Assembly (NCBI GenBank): GCA_963722905.1 | Contig: CAVROT010000014.1 | Coordinates: 124,001-188,000, forward strand | Direction of reading: 5' to 3' | Length of the DNA: 64,000 nt | From: CAVROT01 sp963722905 | GTDB lineage: Bacteria > Pseudomonadota > Alphaproteobacteria > Rhodobacterales > Rhodobacteraceae | The notes under the pieces: generated by a model | The model's input: only the letters and a program-made list of their open reading frames with translations | What the model was told of the DNA's origin: nothing | The model's database searches: none | Translations under genes and position numbers: made by a program | In this document: piece by piece, positions 44,661-54,138 of the stretch | Layout: each line of letters opens with the position of its first letter | How positions within the stretch are numbered: position 1 is the first letter of the stretch

Positions 44661-46067
44661 ATGCCCCCCCGCACCCTCTACGACAAGATCTGGGACGCCC
44701 ACGTCGCCCACGAGGCCGACGACGGCACCTGCCTTCTCTACATCGACCGCCATCTGGTGCACGAGGTGACCAGCCCGCAGGCCTTCGAGGGCCTGCGCAT
44801 GACGGGCCGCACCGTGAGGGCGCCTGACAAGACCATCGCCGTGCCCGACCACAACGTGCCTACCACGCTCGACCGCGCTTCGGGCGTCATCGAGAACGAG
44901 GAGAGCCGCATCCAGGTCGACGCGCTGGACCGCAACGCGCGCGAGTTCGGGGTGCATTACTATCCGGTCAGCGACGTGCGGCAGGGGATCGTCCACATCG
45001 TCGGCCCCGAACAGGGCTGGACCCTGCCCGGAATGACGGTCGTGTGCGGCGACAGCCACACCGCGACGCACGGCGCCTTCGGCGCGCTGGCCCACGGTAT
45101 CGGCACGAGCGAGGTGGAGCATGTGCTGGCCACCCAGACGCTGATCCAGAAGAAGTCGCGCAACATGAAGGTCGAGATCACCGGGCGGCTGATGCCAGGC
45201 GTCACCGCCAAGGACATCACCCTGTCGGTCATCGGCGCGACCGGGACGGCCGGCGGCACCGGCCACGTGATCGAGTATTGCGGCGAGGCCATCCGCGCGC
45301 TCAGCATGGAAGGCCGCATGACGGTCTGCAACATGGCGATCGAGGGCGGTGCCCGCGCCGGACTGATCGCACCGGACGAGACGACCTTCGCCTACGTGAA
45401 GGGCCGCCCCCACGCGCCCGAGGGCCCCGACTGGGACGCCGCTCTGGCATGGTGGCAGGGTCTGCGCAGCGACGACGACGCGGTCTGGGACAAGGTCGTG
45501 ACGCTGAAGGGCGAGGATATCGCGCCGGTCGTCACCTGGGGCACCTCGCCCGAGGACGTGCTGCCCATCACCGGCGCGGTGCCGGACCCCGCAAGCTTTC
45601 CGGGCGGCAAGGCCGACGCCGCGCGCCGGTCGCTGGACTACATGGGGCTGACGCCCGGCACGCCGCTGTCCCAGATCGCCATCGACACCGTCTTCATCGG
45701 GTCGTGCACCAACGGCCGGATCGAGGATCTGCGCGCCGCCGCCGATATCCTGCGCGGCCACAAGGTGCGTGACGGACTGCGCGCCATGGTCGTGCCGGGA
45801 TCGGGGCTGGTGCGCGCACAGGCCGAGGAAGAGGGGCTGGCGCAGGTCTTCCTCGACGCTGGGTTCGAATGGCGGCTGGCCGGATGCTCCATGTGCCTGG
45901 CGATGAACCCCGACCAGCTGGCGCCGGGCGAACGCTGCGCGGCCACGTCGAACCGCAACTTCGAGGGCCGTCAGGGGCGCGGCGGTCGCACCCACCTGAT
46001 GAGCCCCGCCATGGCCGCCGCCGCCGCCATCACCGGCCGGCTGACCGACGTGCGCGAGTTGATGTAG
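44661..46067 (+). CDS. leuC: 3-isopropylmalate dehydratase large subunit
   Basis: 468 residues from ATG 44661 (E. coli LeuC 466). 4Fe-4S ligands are visible in FIGSCTNGRIEDL and AGCSMCLAMN. DHNVPTT, VCGDSHTATHGAFG and CNMAIEGGARAGLI are in the aconitase-family order. With LeuD it isomerises 2- to 3-isopropylmalate in leucine biosynthesis. leuD lies 1 kb downstream, separated by a membrane protein gene on the other strand. Confidence 0.97.
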   Translation: MPPRTLYDKIWDAHVAHEADDGTCLLYIDRHLVHEVTSPQAFEGLRMTGRTVRAPDKTIAVPDHNVPTTLDRASGVIENEESRIQVDALDRNAREFGVHYYPVSDVRQGIVHIVGPEQGWTLPGMTVVCGDSHTATHGAFGALAHGIGTSEVEHVLATQTLIQKKSRNMKVEITGRLMPGVTAKDITLSVIGATGTAGGTGHVIEYCGEAIRALSMEGRMTVCNMAIEGGARAGLIAPDETTFAYVKGRPHAPEGPDWDAALAWWQGLRSDDDAVWDKVVTLKGEDIAPVVTWGTSPEDVLPITGAVPDPASFPGGKADAARRSLDYMGLTPGTPLSQIAIDTVFIGSCTNGRIEDLRAAADILRGHKVRDGLRAMVVPGSGLVRAQAEEEGLAQVFLDAGFEWRLAGCSMCLAMNPDQLAPGERCAATSNRNFEGRQGRGGRTHLMSPAMAAAAAITGRLTDVRELM

Positions 46068-46074
46068 TCCCGCC

Positions 46075-46104
46075 GGTGGCACCGCCGGGCCGGCCGGCGC
46101 CACC
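46075..46104 (+). terminator. Hairpin after leuC
   Basis: GGTGGC (46075-46080) pairs with GCCACC (46099-46104), with an inner GCCGG (46084-46088)/CCGGC (46094-46098) stem and a 3-base bulge. It lies 8 bp after the leuC stop. No T-tract follows, so it may be a weak or Rho-assisted end. Confidence 0.4.
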
Positions 46105-46242
46105 ATATCGAGACCCTGTGCCGCGCCATACCGCGCCGCATGTTGGTACGGCGCCGAACGCGACCGACGGAACGGCGATGGGCGTCACCGGCCCCGAAAG
46201 GGCAACGCGACGGTGCGCGGTACGGTCCGCCATGCCCACCCT

Positions 46243-46782
46243 CTAGATACCCTGCGCAGGCCCCCTCCGGTCCGCACGGGCATCGTGCCACGCGGCGCCA
46301 CCCACGAGCCCGAGAGCGGCCAGGCGCAGGCCGGCCCCCAGCGACAATGCACCCGGCCCGGCGCCGAGGGCGGCATCGACCTCGTGCTGTCCCGCGGCAG
46401 TAAGGATCGCGACGCCCAGCAGCACCGTCAACCCCGCGGTGGCGGCCGCGGCCGTCGGGCGCCGCACCGTCCGGCGCCGCGGAAGGACCGCCACCGACGC
46501 GGCGAGGATCGCCACGACCGCCACGCCGAAGACGGTCTGCACGGGGCGCCGTCCCTCCCAGTACCATCCCTGATAGCGCGCGACGCACCGCATCGCGTCC
46601 GTCGCCAGCACCTGCAGGTCCGCGGCCGCCACGATGCCCAGAACGACCACAAGCGCCGCGGACCCTGTCCAGAACCGCGACGCGCCGGCGGCGCCCCGTG
46701 CCGCACGCCACGCCAGCGCAGCGACGAAGAGGTAGATCGCAAGCTCGGCCAGTCCGACCAGGCCGGGGCCCCAGTCGGTCAT
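46243..46782 (-). CDS. Hypothetical membrane protein between leuC and leuD
   Basis: About 179 residues from ATG 46782 (MTDWGPGLVGLAELAIYLFV); ATG 46794 is an alternative. There are four to five hydrophobic segments (LAELAIYLFVAALAWRAA, AALVVVLGIVAAADLQVL, TVFGVAVVAILAASVAVL, GLTVLLGVAILTAAG). I recognise no family. The reading frame is long for GC-rich noise and shows alternating loops, but GC-rich antisense frames can mimic this, so confidence is moderate. Confidence 0.6.
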   Translation of the reverse strand: MTDWGPGLVGLAELAIYLFVAALAWRAARGAAGASRFWTGSAALVVVLGIVAAADLQVLATDAMRCVARYQGWYWEGRRPVQTVFGVAVVAILAASVAVLPRRRTVRRPTAAAATAGLTVLLGVAILTAAGQHEVDAALGAGPGALSLGAGLRLAALGLVGGAAWHDARADRRGPAQGI

Positions 46783-47071
46783 CGCGCAATCCATCAGGCG
46801 TCCGGGCGTCAGGCCCCGGGCCGAAATCGGCGTCACCGCGCATCGCCCCGTTGCTTGCCAAGGCGCCAGGAACACGGAACGCGCCCGCAAACGGGGGGAA
46901 CGCCGTCGGTATCGGGGGGCATCGGCAGTCTCGCGACGTGTGCGTTTCGGACCGCACCATAGACCCGCTCACGCCACAGGAACAGTCCTGACCGCTCCGC
47001 GGCGGCTTCCCATGACGTTCCGCGTGGCCTAGAACCTTTCGGACCAACGGGGACGCAGCGGAGAGACGCGC

Positions 47072-47677
47072 ATGGACAGGTTCACCACCCTCACCGGCGT
47101 CGCGGCGCCGCTGCCGCAGATCAACGTCGATACCGACATGATCATCCCCAAACAGTTCCTCAAGACGATCCTGCGCACAGGGCTGGGCGTGAACCTCTTC
47201 GACGAGATGCGCTATGACGACGACCGGGCCGAGCGGCCCGAGTTCGTCCTGAACCGCCCCGCCTATCGCGATGCCGAGATCCTGGTGGCGGGCGAGAATT
47301 TTGGCTGCGGATCCTCGCGCGAACACGCGCCCTGGGCGATCCTCGACTTCGGGATCCGCTGCGTCATCGCGCCCAGCTTCGCCGACATCTTCTACAACAA
47401 CTGCTTCAAGAACGGCATCCTGCCCATCGCCCTGCCGCAGGAACAGGTCGATCTGGCCATGGCCGACGCCGAGCGCGGACAGAACGCCCGCATCTCGGTA
47501 GACCTGGAACGGCAGGAGATCACCCTGTCCGACGGGCAGGTGATCCCGTTCGAGGTGGACCCGTTCCGCAAGCACTGCCTGCTGAACGGCCTCGACGACA
47601 TCGCGCTGACGCTGGAGAAGGCCGCGTCCATCGACGCGTTCGAGGCGCGTGCGGCGCAGGCGCGGCCCTGGGTCTGA
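47072..47677 (+). CDS. leuD: 3-isopropylmalate dehydratase small subunit
   Basis: 201 residues, same as the E. coli subunit. It contains NVDTDMIIPKQFLKTI, AGENFGCGSSREHAPWAILD and FADIFYNNCFKNGILPI. GGAGAG precedes the ATG. It is the partner of LeuC in leucine biosynthesis. Confidence 0.97.
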   Translation: MDRFTTLTGVAAPLPQINVDTDMIIPKQFLKTILRTGLGVNLFDEMRYDDDRAERPEFVLNRPAYRDAEILVAGENFGCGSSREHAPWAILDFGIRCVIAPSFADIFYNNCFKNGILPIALPQEQVDLAMADAERGQNARISVDLERQEITLSDGQVIPFEVDPFRKHCLLNGLDDIALTLEKAASIDAFEARAAQARPWV

Positions 47678-47693
47678 CGCCCCGCACGGAGCG

Positions 47694-48801
47694 GTGCCGG
47701 CCAAGGTGGCCGGGGCGACTGGCCGTCGCCGCCCTTCTGACGCTCGCCGCGCCCCTGAACGCCGAGACGTTCCGCGTCGCCACCTTCAACGCCGAACTGG
47801 CTCGCCGCGGGCCCGGCCTCTTGTTGCGCGACATCCTGAAGGGCGACGATCCCGGCGTGCTGTCGGCCATCGGGGTGATCGCCAAAGCGGCGCCGGACGT
47901 GCTGGTCCTTCAGGGGATCGACTGGGACCATGGCGGCCATGCCATCGCGGCGCTGGCTGACGCGCTGGCTGACGCCGGGGCGGACTATCCCCACCGTCAT
48001 GCAGGACGGCCCAACGCTGGGATGCGCACCGATCTCGACCTCGACGGGAACGGCCGCACGGCCGAGCCGCGGGATGCCCAGGGGTTCGGCCGCTTTCCCG
48101 GCGAGGGCGCGATGGCGGTCCTGTCGCGGCATCCGCTGGGGCCGGTGCGCGACTTCACCGACATGCTGTGGCGCGACCTGCCCGGCGCCATCCCGCCCAC
48201 CGTCGACGGCGCACCGTTCCCCTCGGCCGCCGCGATGGAGGTGCAGCGTCTGTCGTCGGTCGCGCATTGGGAGGTGCCGGTGACTCTGCCCGGCGGCGAG
48301 GCCGTGACCCTGCTGACCTGGCACGCCACGCCGCCCGTCTTCGACGGCCCCGAGGACCGCAACGGCCGACGCAACCACGACGAGGCGGCACTGTGGCTGC
48401 GCCATCTCGAAGGCGCGCTGGGCGTGCCCGCGCCCGCGGGCCCGGTGATCGTGCTGGGGGACGCCAACCTCGACGTGGCCGACGGCGACGGGCTGCCGGA
48501 GGCCATGGTGGCCCTGCTGGACCATCCGAGGCTGCAGGATCCGCGGCCCAAGGGCGCGCTGGCCGCCGCCGCCAACCCCGGCCACGCCGGCGACCCCGCG
48601 CTAGACACCGCCGACTGGAACGACCCCGAGGACGGGCGCCCGGACGATCCGGGAAACCTGCGGGTGGACTACGTCCTGCCGTCGGTCGATTTCGCCGTCA
48701 CGGGAGCCGGAATCGTCTTCGGCGAGGACGAGGCAGCATCGCGCCACGGCCTGGTGTGGGTCGACCTCGAGCTGAAGGACGGTATTCGCGATCCATCCTG
48801 A
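47694..48801 (+). CDS. Endonuclease/exonuclease/phosphatase-family protein, N-terminal frame uncertain
   Basis: The body reads TFRVATFNAELARRGPGLLL, VLVLQGIDWDH, LLTWHATPPVFD, VIVLGDANLDVADGDG and NLRVDYVLPS: the metal-dependent EEP fold (N, H, D-x-N motifs). A signal peptide (RLAVAALLTLAAPLNA) lies in the body frame at about 47716-47763, but no ATG, GTG or TTG opens that frame upstream. GTG 47694 (VPAKVA) is one frame off; dropping one G from the GGGG run at about 47713-47718 joins them. So a single extra base is likely. The first in-frame start otherwise is TTG 47821, which would cut off conserved sequence. It is probably exported; its role is unknown. Confidence 0.75.
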
Positions 48802-48862
48802 TCCCGGCCGTCCCGACCGCACCGACGGCGTCGGCCGGCGTCGGAGCCGCAGGGTCGGCGCG

Positions 48863-49393
48863 TCACATCGGGACGGGCCCGTCGTAAGTGCCGCGCGGCG
48901 GATAGTCCTTGTCCTGCTGGAACCGGACGGTGGCCAGGATGTCGTCCATCCTCTGCCGCGCAAACGGCGTCGTCTGGACCCAGGCGGCATAGAGGCGCTG
49001 CCCGGGCATGACCAGGAACAGCCCGGGCTCGCTGAAGAGCGGCGGCTCCTGCGTGCCCTCGCGCGCGGTCGACAGCCACAGGCCCCAGTCGCGCGCGCGG
49101 GCCAGCTCGAAGGAATGGGCGATCGGCAGTTCGCGCGTGCCGGCCTTCTCGGCCACAAGGTCCGCGCGTTCGGCGTCGTCGGCGCTGATCGCCACGACGT
49201 CGACGCCGAGGGTCGCAAAGTCGTCCAGCAGCGGCGTCGCCTCGCGGATCTGGGCGATGCACTTGGGGCAGTGCGCCCCGCGGTAGAACATCAGCACCGT
49301 GCCGTTGACGCCCACGGGCGATGCCAGGTCGAACTGGCCGCCCCCCAGCAGAGGCAGCTGGAGGTCGGGCGTGACCTGTCCCGGGATCAGCAT
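48863..49393 (-). CDS. Peroxiredoxin-like (AhpC/TSA family) protein
   Basis: 176 residues starting MLIPGQVTPDLQLPLLGGGQ. The thioredoxin fold carries LMFYRGAHCPKCIAQIREAT, with a CPKC motif at the peroxidatic position, and VDVVAISADDAERADL. AAGGA lies 7 bases before the ATG. It probably reduces peroxides or disulfides in the cytosol. It is divergent from leuB. Confidence 0.88.
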   Translation of the reverse strand: MLIPGQVTPDLQLPLLGGGQFDLASPVGVNGTVLMFYRGAHCPKCIAQIREATPLLDDFATLGVDVVAISADDAERADLVAEKAGTRELPIAHSFELARARDWGLWLSTAREGTQEPPLFSEPGLFLVMPGQRLYAAWVQTTPFARQRMDDILATVRFQQDKDYPPRGTYDGPVPM

Positions 49394-49510
49394 GGTCCGT
49401 TCCTTAATCCGCGTCGCTTGACGCCAGCGACCGGGCCGAGTTACGCCCCCACGGTTCGGCGCCGCAAGCCCCGACCGCTCCGCCCTGACCGCCTCAAAGG
49501 ATCCCCGCCC

Positions 49511-50611
49511 ATGGCCAATTCGCTTCTCATCCTGCCCGGCGACGGCATCGGCCCCGAGGTGATGGCCGAGGTTCGCCGGGTGATCGACTGGTTCGCGGGC
49601 CGGGGCACCGCCTTCGAGGTGTCCGATGGGCTGGTGGGCGGCTGTGCCTACGACGCGCACGGCACGCCCCTGTCGGACGACACCATGGCGCAGGCGCAGG
49701 CCGTCGATGCGGTGTTGCTGGGCGCGGTCGGCGGCCCGAAATGGGACGACCTGGATTTCTCGCTCAAGCCCGAGAGGGGGTTGCTCCGCCTGCGCAAGGA
49801 GATGGACCTCTATGCCAACCTGCGGCCCGCGCAGTGCTTCGACGCTCTGGCCGACTTCAGCTCTCTCAAGCGCGAGGTCGTGGCAGGGCTCGACATCGTG
49901 ATCGTGCGCGAACTGACCAGCGGCATCTACTTCGGCGAGCCGCGCGGCATCTTTCCCGACAACGAGGGCGGGCGCGTCGGCGTCAACACCCAGCGCTACA
50001 CGACGTCCGAGATCCGCCGCGTCGCGCGGTCCGCGTTCGAGCTGGCGCGTCGGCGCGGGAACAAGGTCTGCTCGATGGAGAAAGCCAACGTCATGGAATC
50101 GGGCGTTCTCTGGCGCGAGGAGGTCCAGTGGGTCCATGACGCCGAATATCCCGACGTCGCGCTGACGCACATGTACGCCGACGCAGGCGCGATGCAGCTT
50201 TGCCGCTGGCCAAAACAGTTCGACGTCATCGTCACCGACAACCTCTTCGGCGACATGCTGAGCGACATGGCGGCGATGCTGACGGGATCGCTGGGGATGC
50301 TGCCATCGGCCTCGCTGGGCGCACCGGTAGAGGGCGGGCGGCCCAAGGCGCTCTACGAGCCGGTGCACGGATCGGCGCCCGACATCGCCGGCACCGGCAA
50401 GGCCAACCCCATCGCCTGCATCCTCAGCTTCGCGATGGCGCTGCGCTATTCGTTCGACATGGGCGGGGCCGCCGACCGGCTGGAGGGTGCGGTTCAGACC
50501 GTGCTGGCCGACGGCGTGCGAACCGCCGACCTGATGGGCCCCGAGGGCGGTACGGCCGTCAGCACCGCCGGCATGGGCGACGCGATCCTCGCCGCACTCG
50601 ACGCCGGCTGA
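49511..50611 (+). CDS. leuB: 3-isopropylmalate dehydrogenase
   Basis: 366 residues from ATG 49511: MANSLLILPGDGIGPEVMAE, then LRPAQCFDAL, DIVIVRELTSGIYFGEPRG, VCSMEKANVMESGVLWREEV and VTDNLFGDMLSDMAAMLTGS (Mg/NAD motifs), HGSAPDIAGTGKANPIA. It performs NAD-dependent oxidative decarboxylation in leucine synthesis. Its last 118 bp overlap the 3' end of the convergent glycosyltransferase ORF. Confidence 0.97.
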   Translation: MANSLLILPGDGIGPEVMAEVRRVIDWFAGRGTAFEVSDGLVGGCAYDAHGTPLSDDTMAQAQAVDAVLLGAVGGPKWDDLDFSLKPERGLLRLRKEMDLYANLRPAQCFDALADFSSLKREVVAGLDIVIVRELTSGIYFGEPRGIFPDNEGGRVGVNTQRYTTSEIRRVARSAFELARRRGNKVCSMEKANVMESGVLWREEVQWVHDAEYPDVALTHMYADAGAMQLCRWPKQFDVIVTDNLFGDMLSDMAAMLTGSLGMLPSASLGAPVEGGRPKALYEPVHGSAPDIAGTGKANPIACILSFAMALRYSFDMGGAADRLEGAVQTVLADGVRTADLMGPEGGTAVSTAGMGDAILAALDAG

Positions 50612-52575
50612 ACGGTCCGCGGCCCGACGGCGCGCCGCGGTCCGTCCTCTTGGGACGGCGTCGTGTCGTCACCGCAAGCCTCGTCGGGCGGTGACAGGCC
50701 GTGCGCCGTCTTGTCCCAGAAGAAGGGGCGCAGGGCCATCTCGGCCAGCGCCTTGGCCAGCGCCAGCGTCGCCAGCGGAAAATAGGCCTGCATCGTCAGC
50801 GCCCAGGGGGCCAGCCCGCGCACCGGCGCGCCGCGCAGCGCCACCAGCGTCGCCGCGATGCCGGTGACGCCGCCCGTCATCAGGATCCCGGTGACGGCCA
50901 GCCCTGCCCAGTGCGGGATCTCGCCCGACCACGGGTGAACGCCGCCCAGCATCAGCAGCCAGAACGCCCAGAGGAACGGCGCCAGGCCGAAGCCCGCCAG
51001 CGCACCGAGGAACAGCAGCTGGAAACCCAGAAACCCCCGCGGCCCCAGATCGCGCCACAGCGCCGCGGGGTCGCGCATGTGCACGGCCCAGGTGAAGGCA
51101 TAGCCCTTCAGCCAGCGCGACCGCTGCCGGACCCAGCGCCACGGCGTTGCGGTCGCCTCCTCATAGGTGGTGCTGTCCAGAAGGTCGGTGACAAAGCCGG
51201 CGCGCGCCAGACGGATCCCCAGATCCGCGTCCTCGGTCACGTTGTGGGCGTCCCACGCGCCCAGAGCCTCCAGCGCGTCGCGGCGGAAGAACACGGTCGT
51301 TCCCCCCAGCGGCACCGCCATCCCCAGCCGGCGCAGGCCGGGAAGGACCAGTCGGAACCACGTGACGTATTCCAGCGCGAAGCAGCGCGACATCCAGTTC
51401 GACCGCGCGTTGTAGAAGTCGAGCCGTCCCTGAAGACAGGCGACCTCGGCCGGGGCGGCGGCGAACTGCCGGACCATGCGTGCGATCTGGTCGGGCTCGG
51501 GCGCGTCTTCGGCATCGTAGATGCCCACGATGCTGCCACGGCAGAAATCCAGCGCGTAGTTCATCGCCCGCGGTTTCGTCGTCACCGCGCCGGCGGGCAC
51601 GGCGACGACCCGCATCCAGGGCGGCAGGTCGGTGGCGGCCAGGGTCGCACGGGTCAGCGCATCGCCCGCCTCGATCACCAGGCACACGTCCAGCAGCTCG
51701 CGCGGGTAGCGCAGCCGCTCCAGCCGCCGCACGAGGGTGCGCGCGATCTCACGCTCTGCATGAAGCGGCACGAGAATCGACACGACGGGCTGCCGGGTGA
51801 TGTCGTCGAGGTCGTGGCGCGGCAGGCTTGCGGGCCGGTGACGCAGAGCGACCGCGATCATCGCCATCTGGAGTCCCGCGTTGCACACCAGCGTCAGCAA
51901 CGCCGCGACGGTCAGGACAGAGAAGAGCGCCATCGGCGCAGCGAACGCCGCCGCCGCCAGCACCGCCGCGGCGGCAACCGGCGTGGCCGGTCGGACAGCG
52001 GCGATACCGCGGCAGCTCATCGGAGCGGCGACGCGGCCCTCCGCCCGGGTGACGAGATCGACGCCACGCGCCGCAACCACCGCATCGGCCACCTCGTCGC
52101 GGGTCGCCACGACCATTCGCGCGGGACCGATCGCCGCCTCCACCCACGTTCGGTCGTTGACCCAATCGTCGGGACGTGCGCAGGCCACGACCGTCGCGGC
52201 GCCCACCCGGCGCACGGGGACGAGGCCGGCGGCGATGCACCGTTCGGCGCCGATACGGGCCACCAGATCGCCTGGCAGATACCGGGGGTCGGTCGCGGCG
52301 CGGCGCAACGGATCCAGACCGGCCAGACGTCCCGCCCCGTGCCGGGCGGCCATGGCGTCGCACAGCGTCGCGTCGTCCACGTCGCCATTGGCACGCAGAA
52401 CGTCGTCCAGCGAAACCCCGAGCCGCGTCTGCCGCGCGCGTGCCCCGTCAAGCGTCGTCTGGTCCGCCGCCCCCATCCGCAACAGCACCGCATCCAGGGG
52501 AAGCCGCCCCCCGTCGTCGCGCAGCCCGTCGCCGGGAAGCGCGGTCGCGACCGGGTGCAGCTGATGGACGGGCAT
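50494..52575 (-). CDS. Family 2 glycosyltransferase with N-terminal MshEN/GspE-N-like domain
   Basis: 693 residues from ATG 52575. Residues about 20-150 (LPLDAVLLRMGAADQTTLDG, RYLPGDLVARIGAERCIAAG, LVPVRRVG) resemble the GspE N-terminal domain, which in MshE binds c-di-GMP. Two helices follow, then a BcsA-like GT2 core: VSILVPLHAEREIARTLVRR, GIYDAEDAPEPDQ (DxD), TEDADLGIRLARAGF and QRSRWLKGYAF (QxxRW), with C-terminal membrane helices. It is a probable exopolysaccharide synthase. The last 40 or so residues are antisense to leuB, so the natural stop may be a little different. Confidence 0.85.
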   Translation of the reverse strand: MPVHQLHPVATALPGDGLRDDGGRLPLDAVLLRMGAADQTTLDGARARQTRLGVSLDDVLRANGDVDDATLCDAMAARHGAGRLAGLDPLRRAATDPRYLPGDLVARIGAERCIAAGLVPVRRVGAATVVACARPDDWVNDRTWVEAAIGPARMVVATRDEVADAVVAARGVDLVTRAEGRVAAPMSCRGIAAVRPATPVAAAAVLAAAAFAAPMALFSVLTVAALLTLVCNAGLQMAMIAVALRHRPASLPRHDLDDITRQPVVSILVPLHAEREIARTLVRRLERLRYPRELLDVCLVIEAGDALTRATLAATDLPPWMRVVAVPAGAVTTKPRAMNYALDFCRGSIVGIYDAEDAPEPDQIARMVRQFAAAPAEVACLQGRLDFYNARSNWMSRCFALEYVTWFRLVLPGLRRLGMAVPLGGTTVFFRRDALEALGAWDAHNVTEDADLGIRLARAGFVTDLLDSTTYEEATATPWRWVRQRSRWLKGYAFTWAVHMRDPAALWRDLGPRGFLGFQLLFLGALAGFGLAPFLWAFWLLMLGGVHPWSGEIPHWAGLAVTGILMTGGVTGIAATLVALRGAPVRGLAPWALTMQAYFPLATLALAKALAEMALRPFFWDKTAHGLSPPDEACGDDTTPSQEDGPRRAVGPRTVQPASSAARIASPMPAVLTAVPPSGPIRSAVRTPSASTV

Positions 52576-52725
52576 GATGATTCCAGCGGATCCGAGGAAC
52601 GGTCCGCACAATTTGACCGATGTTGGTTAATCGCCGGTTAAGGTCGCAGGACCGGCGTCCGGCTGCCGAGCGATCCGTGCGCGAAGGCCCTGCGGCCATG
52701 GGCCGGTTGGCGGGCGCGCGGTGCC

Positions 52726-53883
52726 CTAACGGGCGGCGACAGACTGCGACATCGCAGCGGCAAAGCGATCGAACAGGTAGTGGCTGTCCATCGGGCCGGG
52801 GCTTGCCTCGGGGTGGTGCTGGACCGACCAGACCGGTCGGTCGCGCATCGCGATGCCGCAGTTCGACCCGTCGAAGAGCGACACGTGCGTCTCGACCACG
52901 CCCTCGGGCAAAGTCTGCGCGTCGACTGTGAAGCCGTGGTTCATCGACGTGATCTCGACCTTGCCGGTCGTCACGTCTTTCACCGGATGATTGGCGCCGT
53001 GGTGGCCGTGGTTCATCTTGACCGTGCGGGCGCCAAGCGCGAGGGCCAGCAGCTGATGGCCCAGGCAGATGCCGAAGACCGGCATGTCCGACCGCGCCAG
53101 CACGTCGCGCAGCATCGGAACCGCATAGGCACCGGTCGCCGCCGGGTCGCCCGGGCCGTTCGACAGGAACAGACCGTCAGGTTCGTGCGCCAGGACCTCG
53201 TCCGCGGTGGCCGATGCGGGCAGGACCGTGACGTCGCAGCCGGCCGAGGCGAGGCAGCGCAGGATATTGCGCTTGGCGCCGTAGTCGATGGCGACGACGC
53301 GGTGGCCCGGTTCGGTGCGCCGCGCATGCCCGCCCGGCCAGGCCCAGCGCATCTCGTCCCACCGGTAGGACTGCGCACAGGTCACGTCGGCCGCCAGATC
53401 GCGCCCGACCAGTCCGGCAAAACCGCGCGCGGCGCGCACCAGGGCCTCGGTATCGAAGTCGCCCTCCGGATCGTGCGCCAATGCGGCATGCGGCGCGCCC
53501 TGCTGGCGGATCGCTCGGGTCAGGCGGCGGGTGTCGACCCCGCCGATGCCGATGCGACCACGCCGCGCCAGCCACTCGTCCAGCGGCCCCGCAGAGCGCC
53601 AGTTCGACGGGTCGGTCGGATCCCAGCGCACGACCATGCCGGCGGCCACCGGGTCCGCGGTCTCGTCGTCCTCGGGCGTGACGCCGGTATTGCCGATGTG
53701 GGGGAAGGTGAATGTCACGATCTGCCCGGCATAGGACGGATCGGTCATGATCTCCTGATAGCCGGTCATCGCAGTGTTGAAGCAGAGCTCGGCCGTCGCC
53801 TGGCCCGTCGCGCCGAAGCCCCGCCCGTGAAAGACGGTGCCGTCGGCAAGGGCAAGGCAGGCGGTGGGGCGCGGCGACGGCAT
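52726..53883 (-). CDS. carA: Carbamoyl-phosphate synthase small (glutaminase) subunit
   Basis: 385 residues from ATG 53883 (AAGGA 8 bases upstream). It has the N-terminal small-subunit domain (LCFNTAMTGYQEIMTDPSYA) and a class I glutaminase with nucleophile C273 in FGICLGHQLLALALGA and QHHPEASPGP. It supplies ammonia for carbamoyl phosphate in arginine and pyrimidine synthesis. carB is not in the window. It is divergent from yqeY, a common neighbour in this group. Confidence 0.97.
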   Translation of the reverse strand: MPSPRPTACLALADGTVFHGRGFGATGQATAELCFNTAMTGYQEIMTDPSYAGQIVTFTFPHIGNTGVTPEDDETADPVAAGMVVRWDPTDPSNWRSAGPLDEWLARRGRIGIGGVDTRRLTRAIRQQGAPHAALAHDPEGDFDTEALVRAARGFAGLVGRDLAADVTCAQSYRWDEMRWAWPGGHARRTEPGHRVVAIDYGAKRNILRCLASAGCDVTVLPASATADEVLAHEPDGLFLSNGPGDPAATGAYAVPMLRDVLARSDMPVFGICLGHQLLALALGARTVKMNHGHHGANHPVKDVTTGKVEITSMNHGFTVDAQTLPEGVVETHVSLFDGSNCGIAMRDRPVWSVQHHPEASPGPMDSHYLFDRFAAAMSQSVAAR

Positions 53884-54138
53884 GGGGCGATGTCCTTCGG
53901 ACGAGGGGTTGCGCCGGACGTATGGGGACAGCGTTCCACGGTCAAGATGCGGCCGTCCGGCGCCCATGCGCCGCATCGCCGTCCGGGGCGCCACTGGCAA
54001 CGACGCCGGCCCCGGCCGCGACCACGGTTCAAAAAGCGGTCGACGCTCGGGCGGGGGGCAACGTTGTCGCTGGGCGCCGGCCATCCTATACTCGGTCGCT
54101 GTTCCGCGCGCCCCACGGCGGCGGCTGGAGAGACTCCG

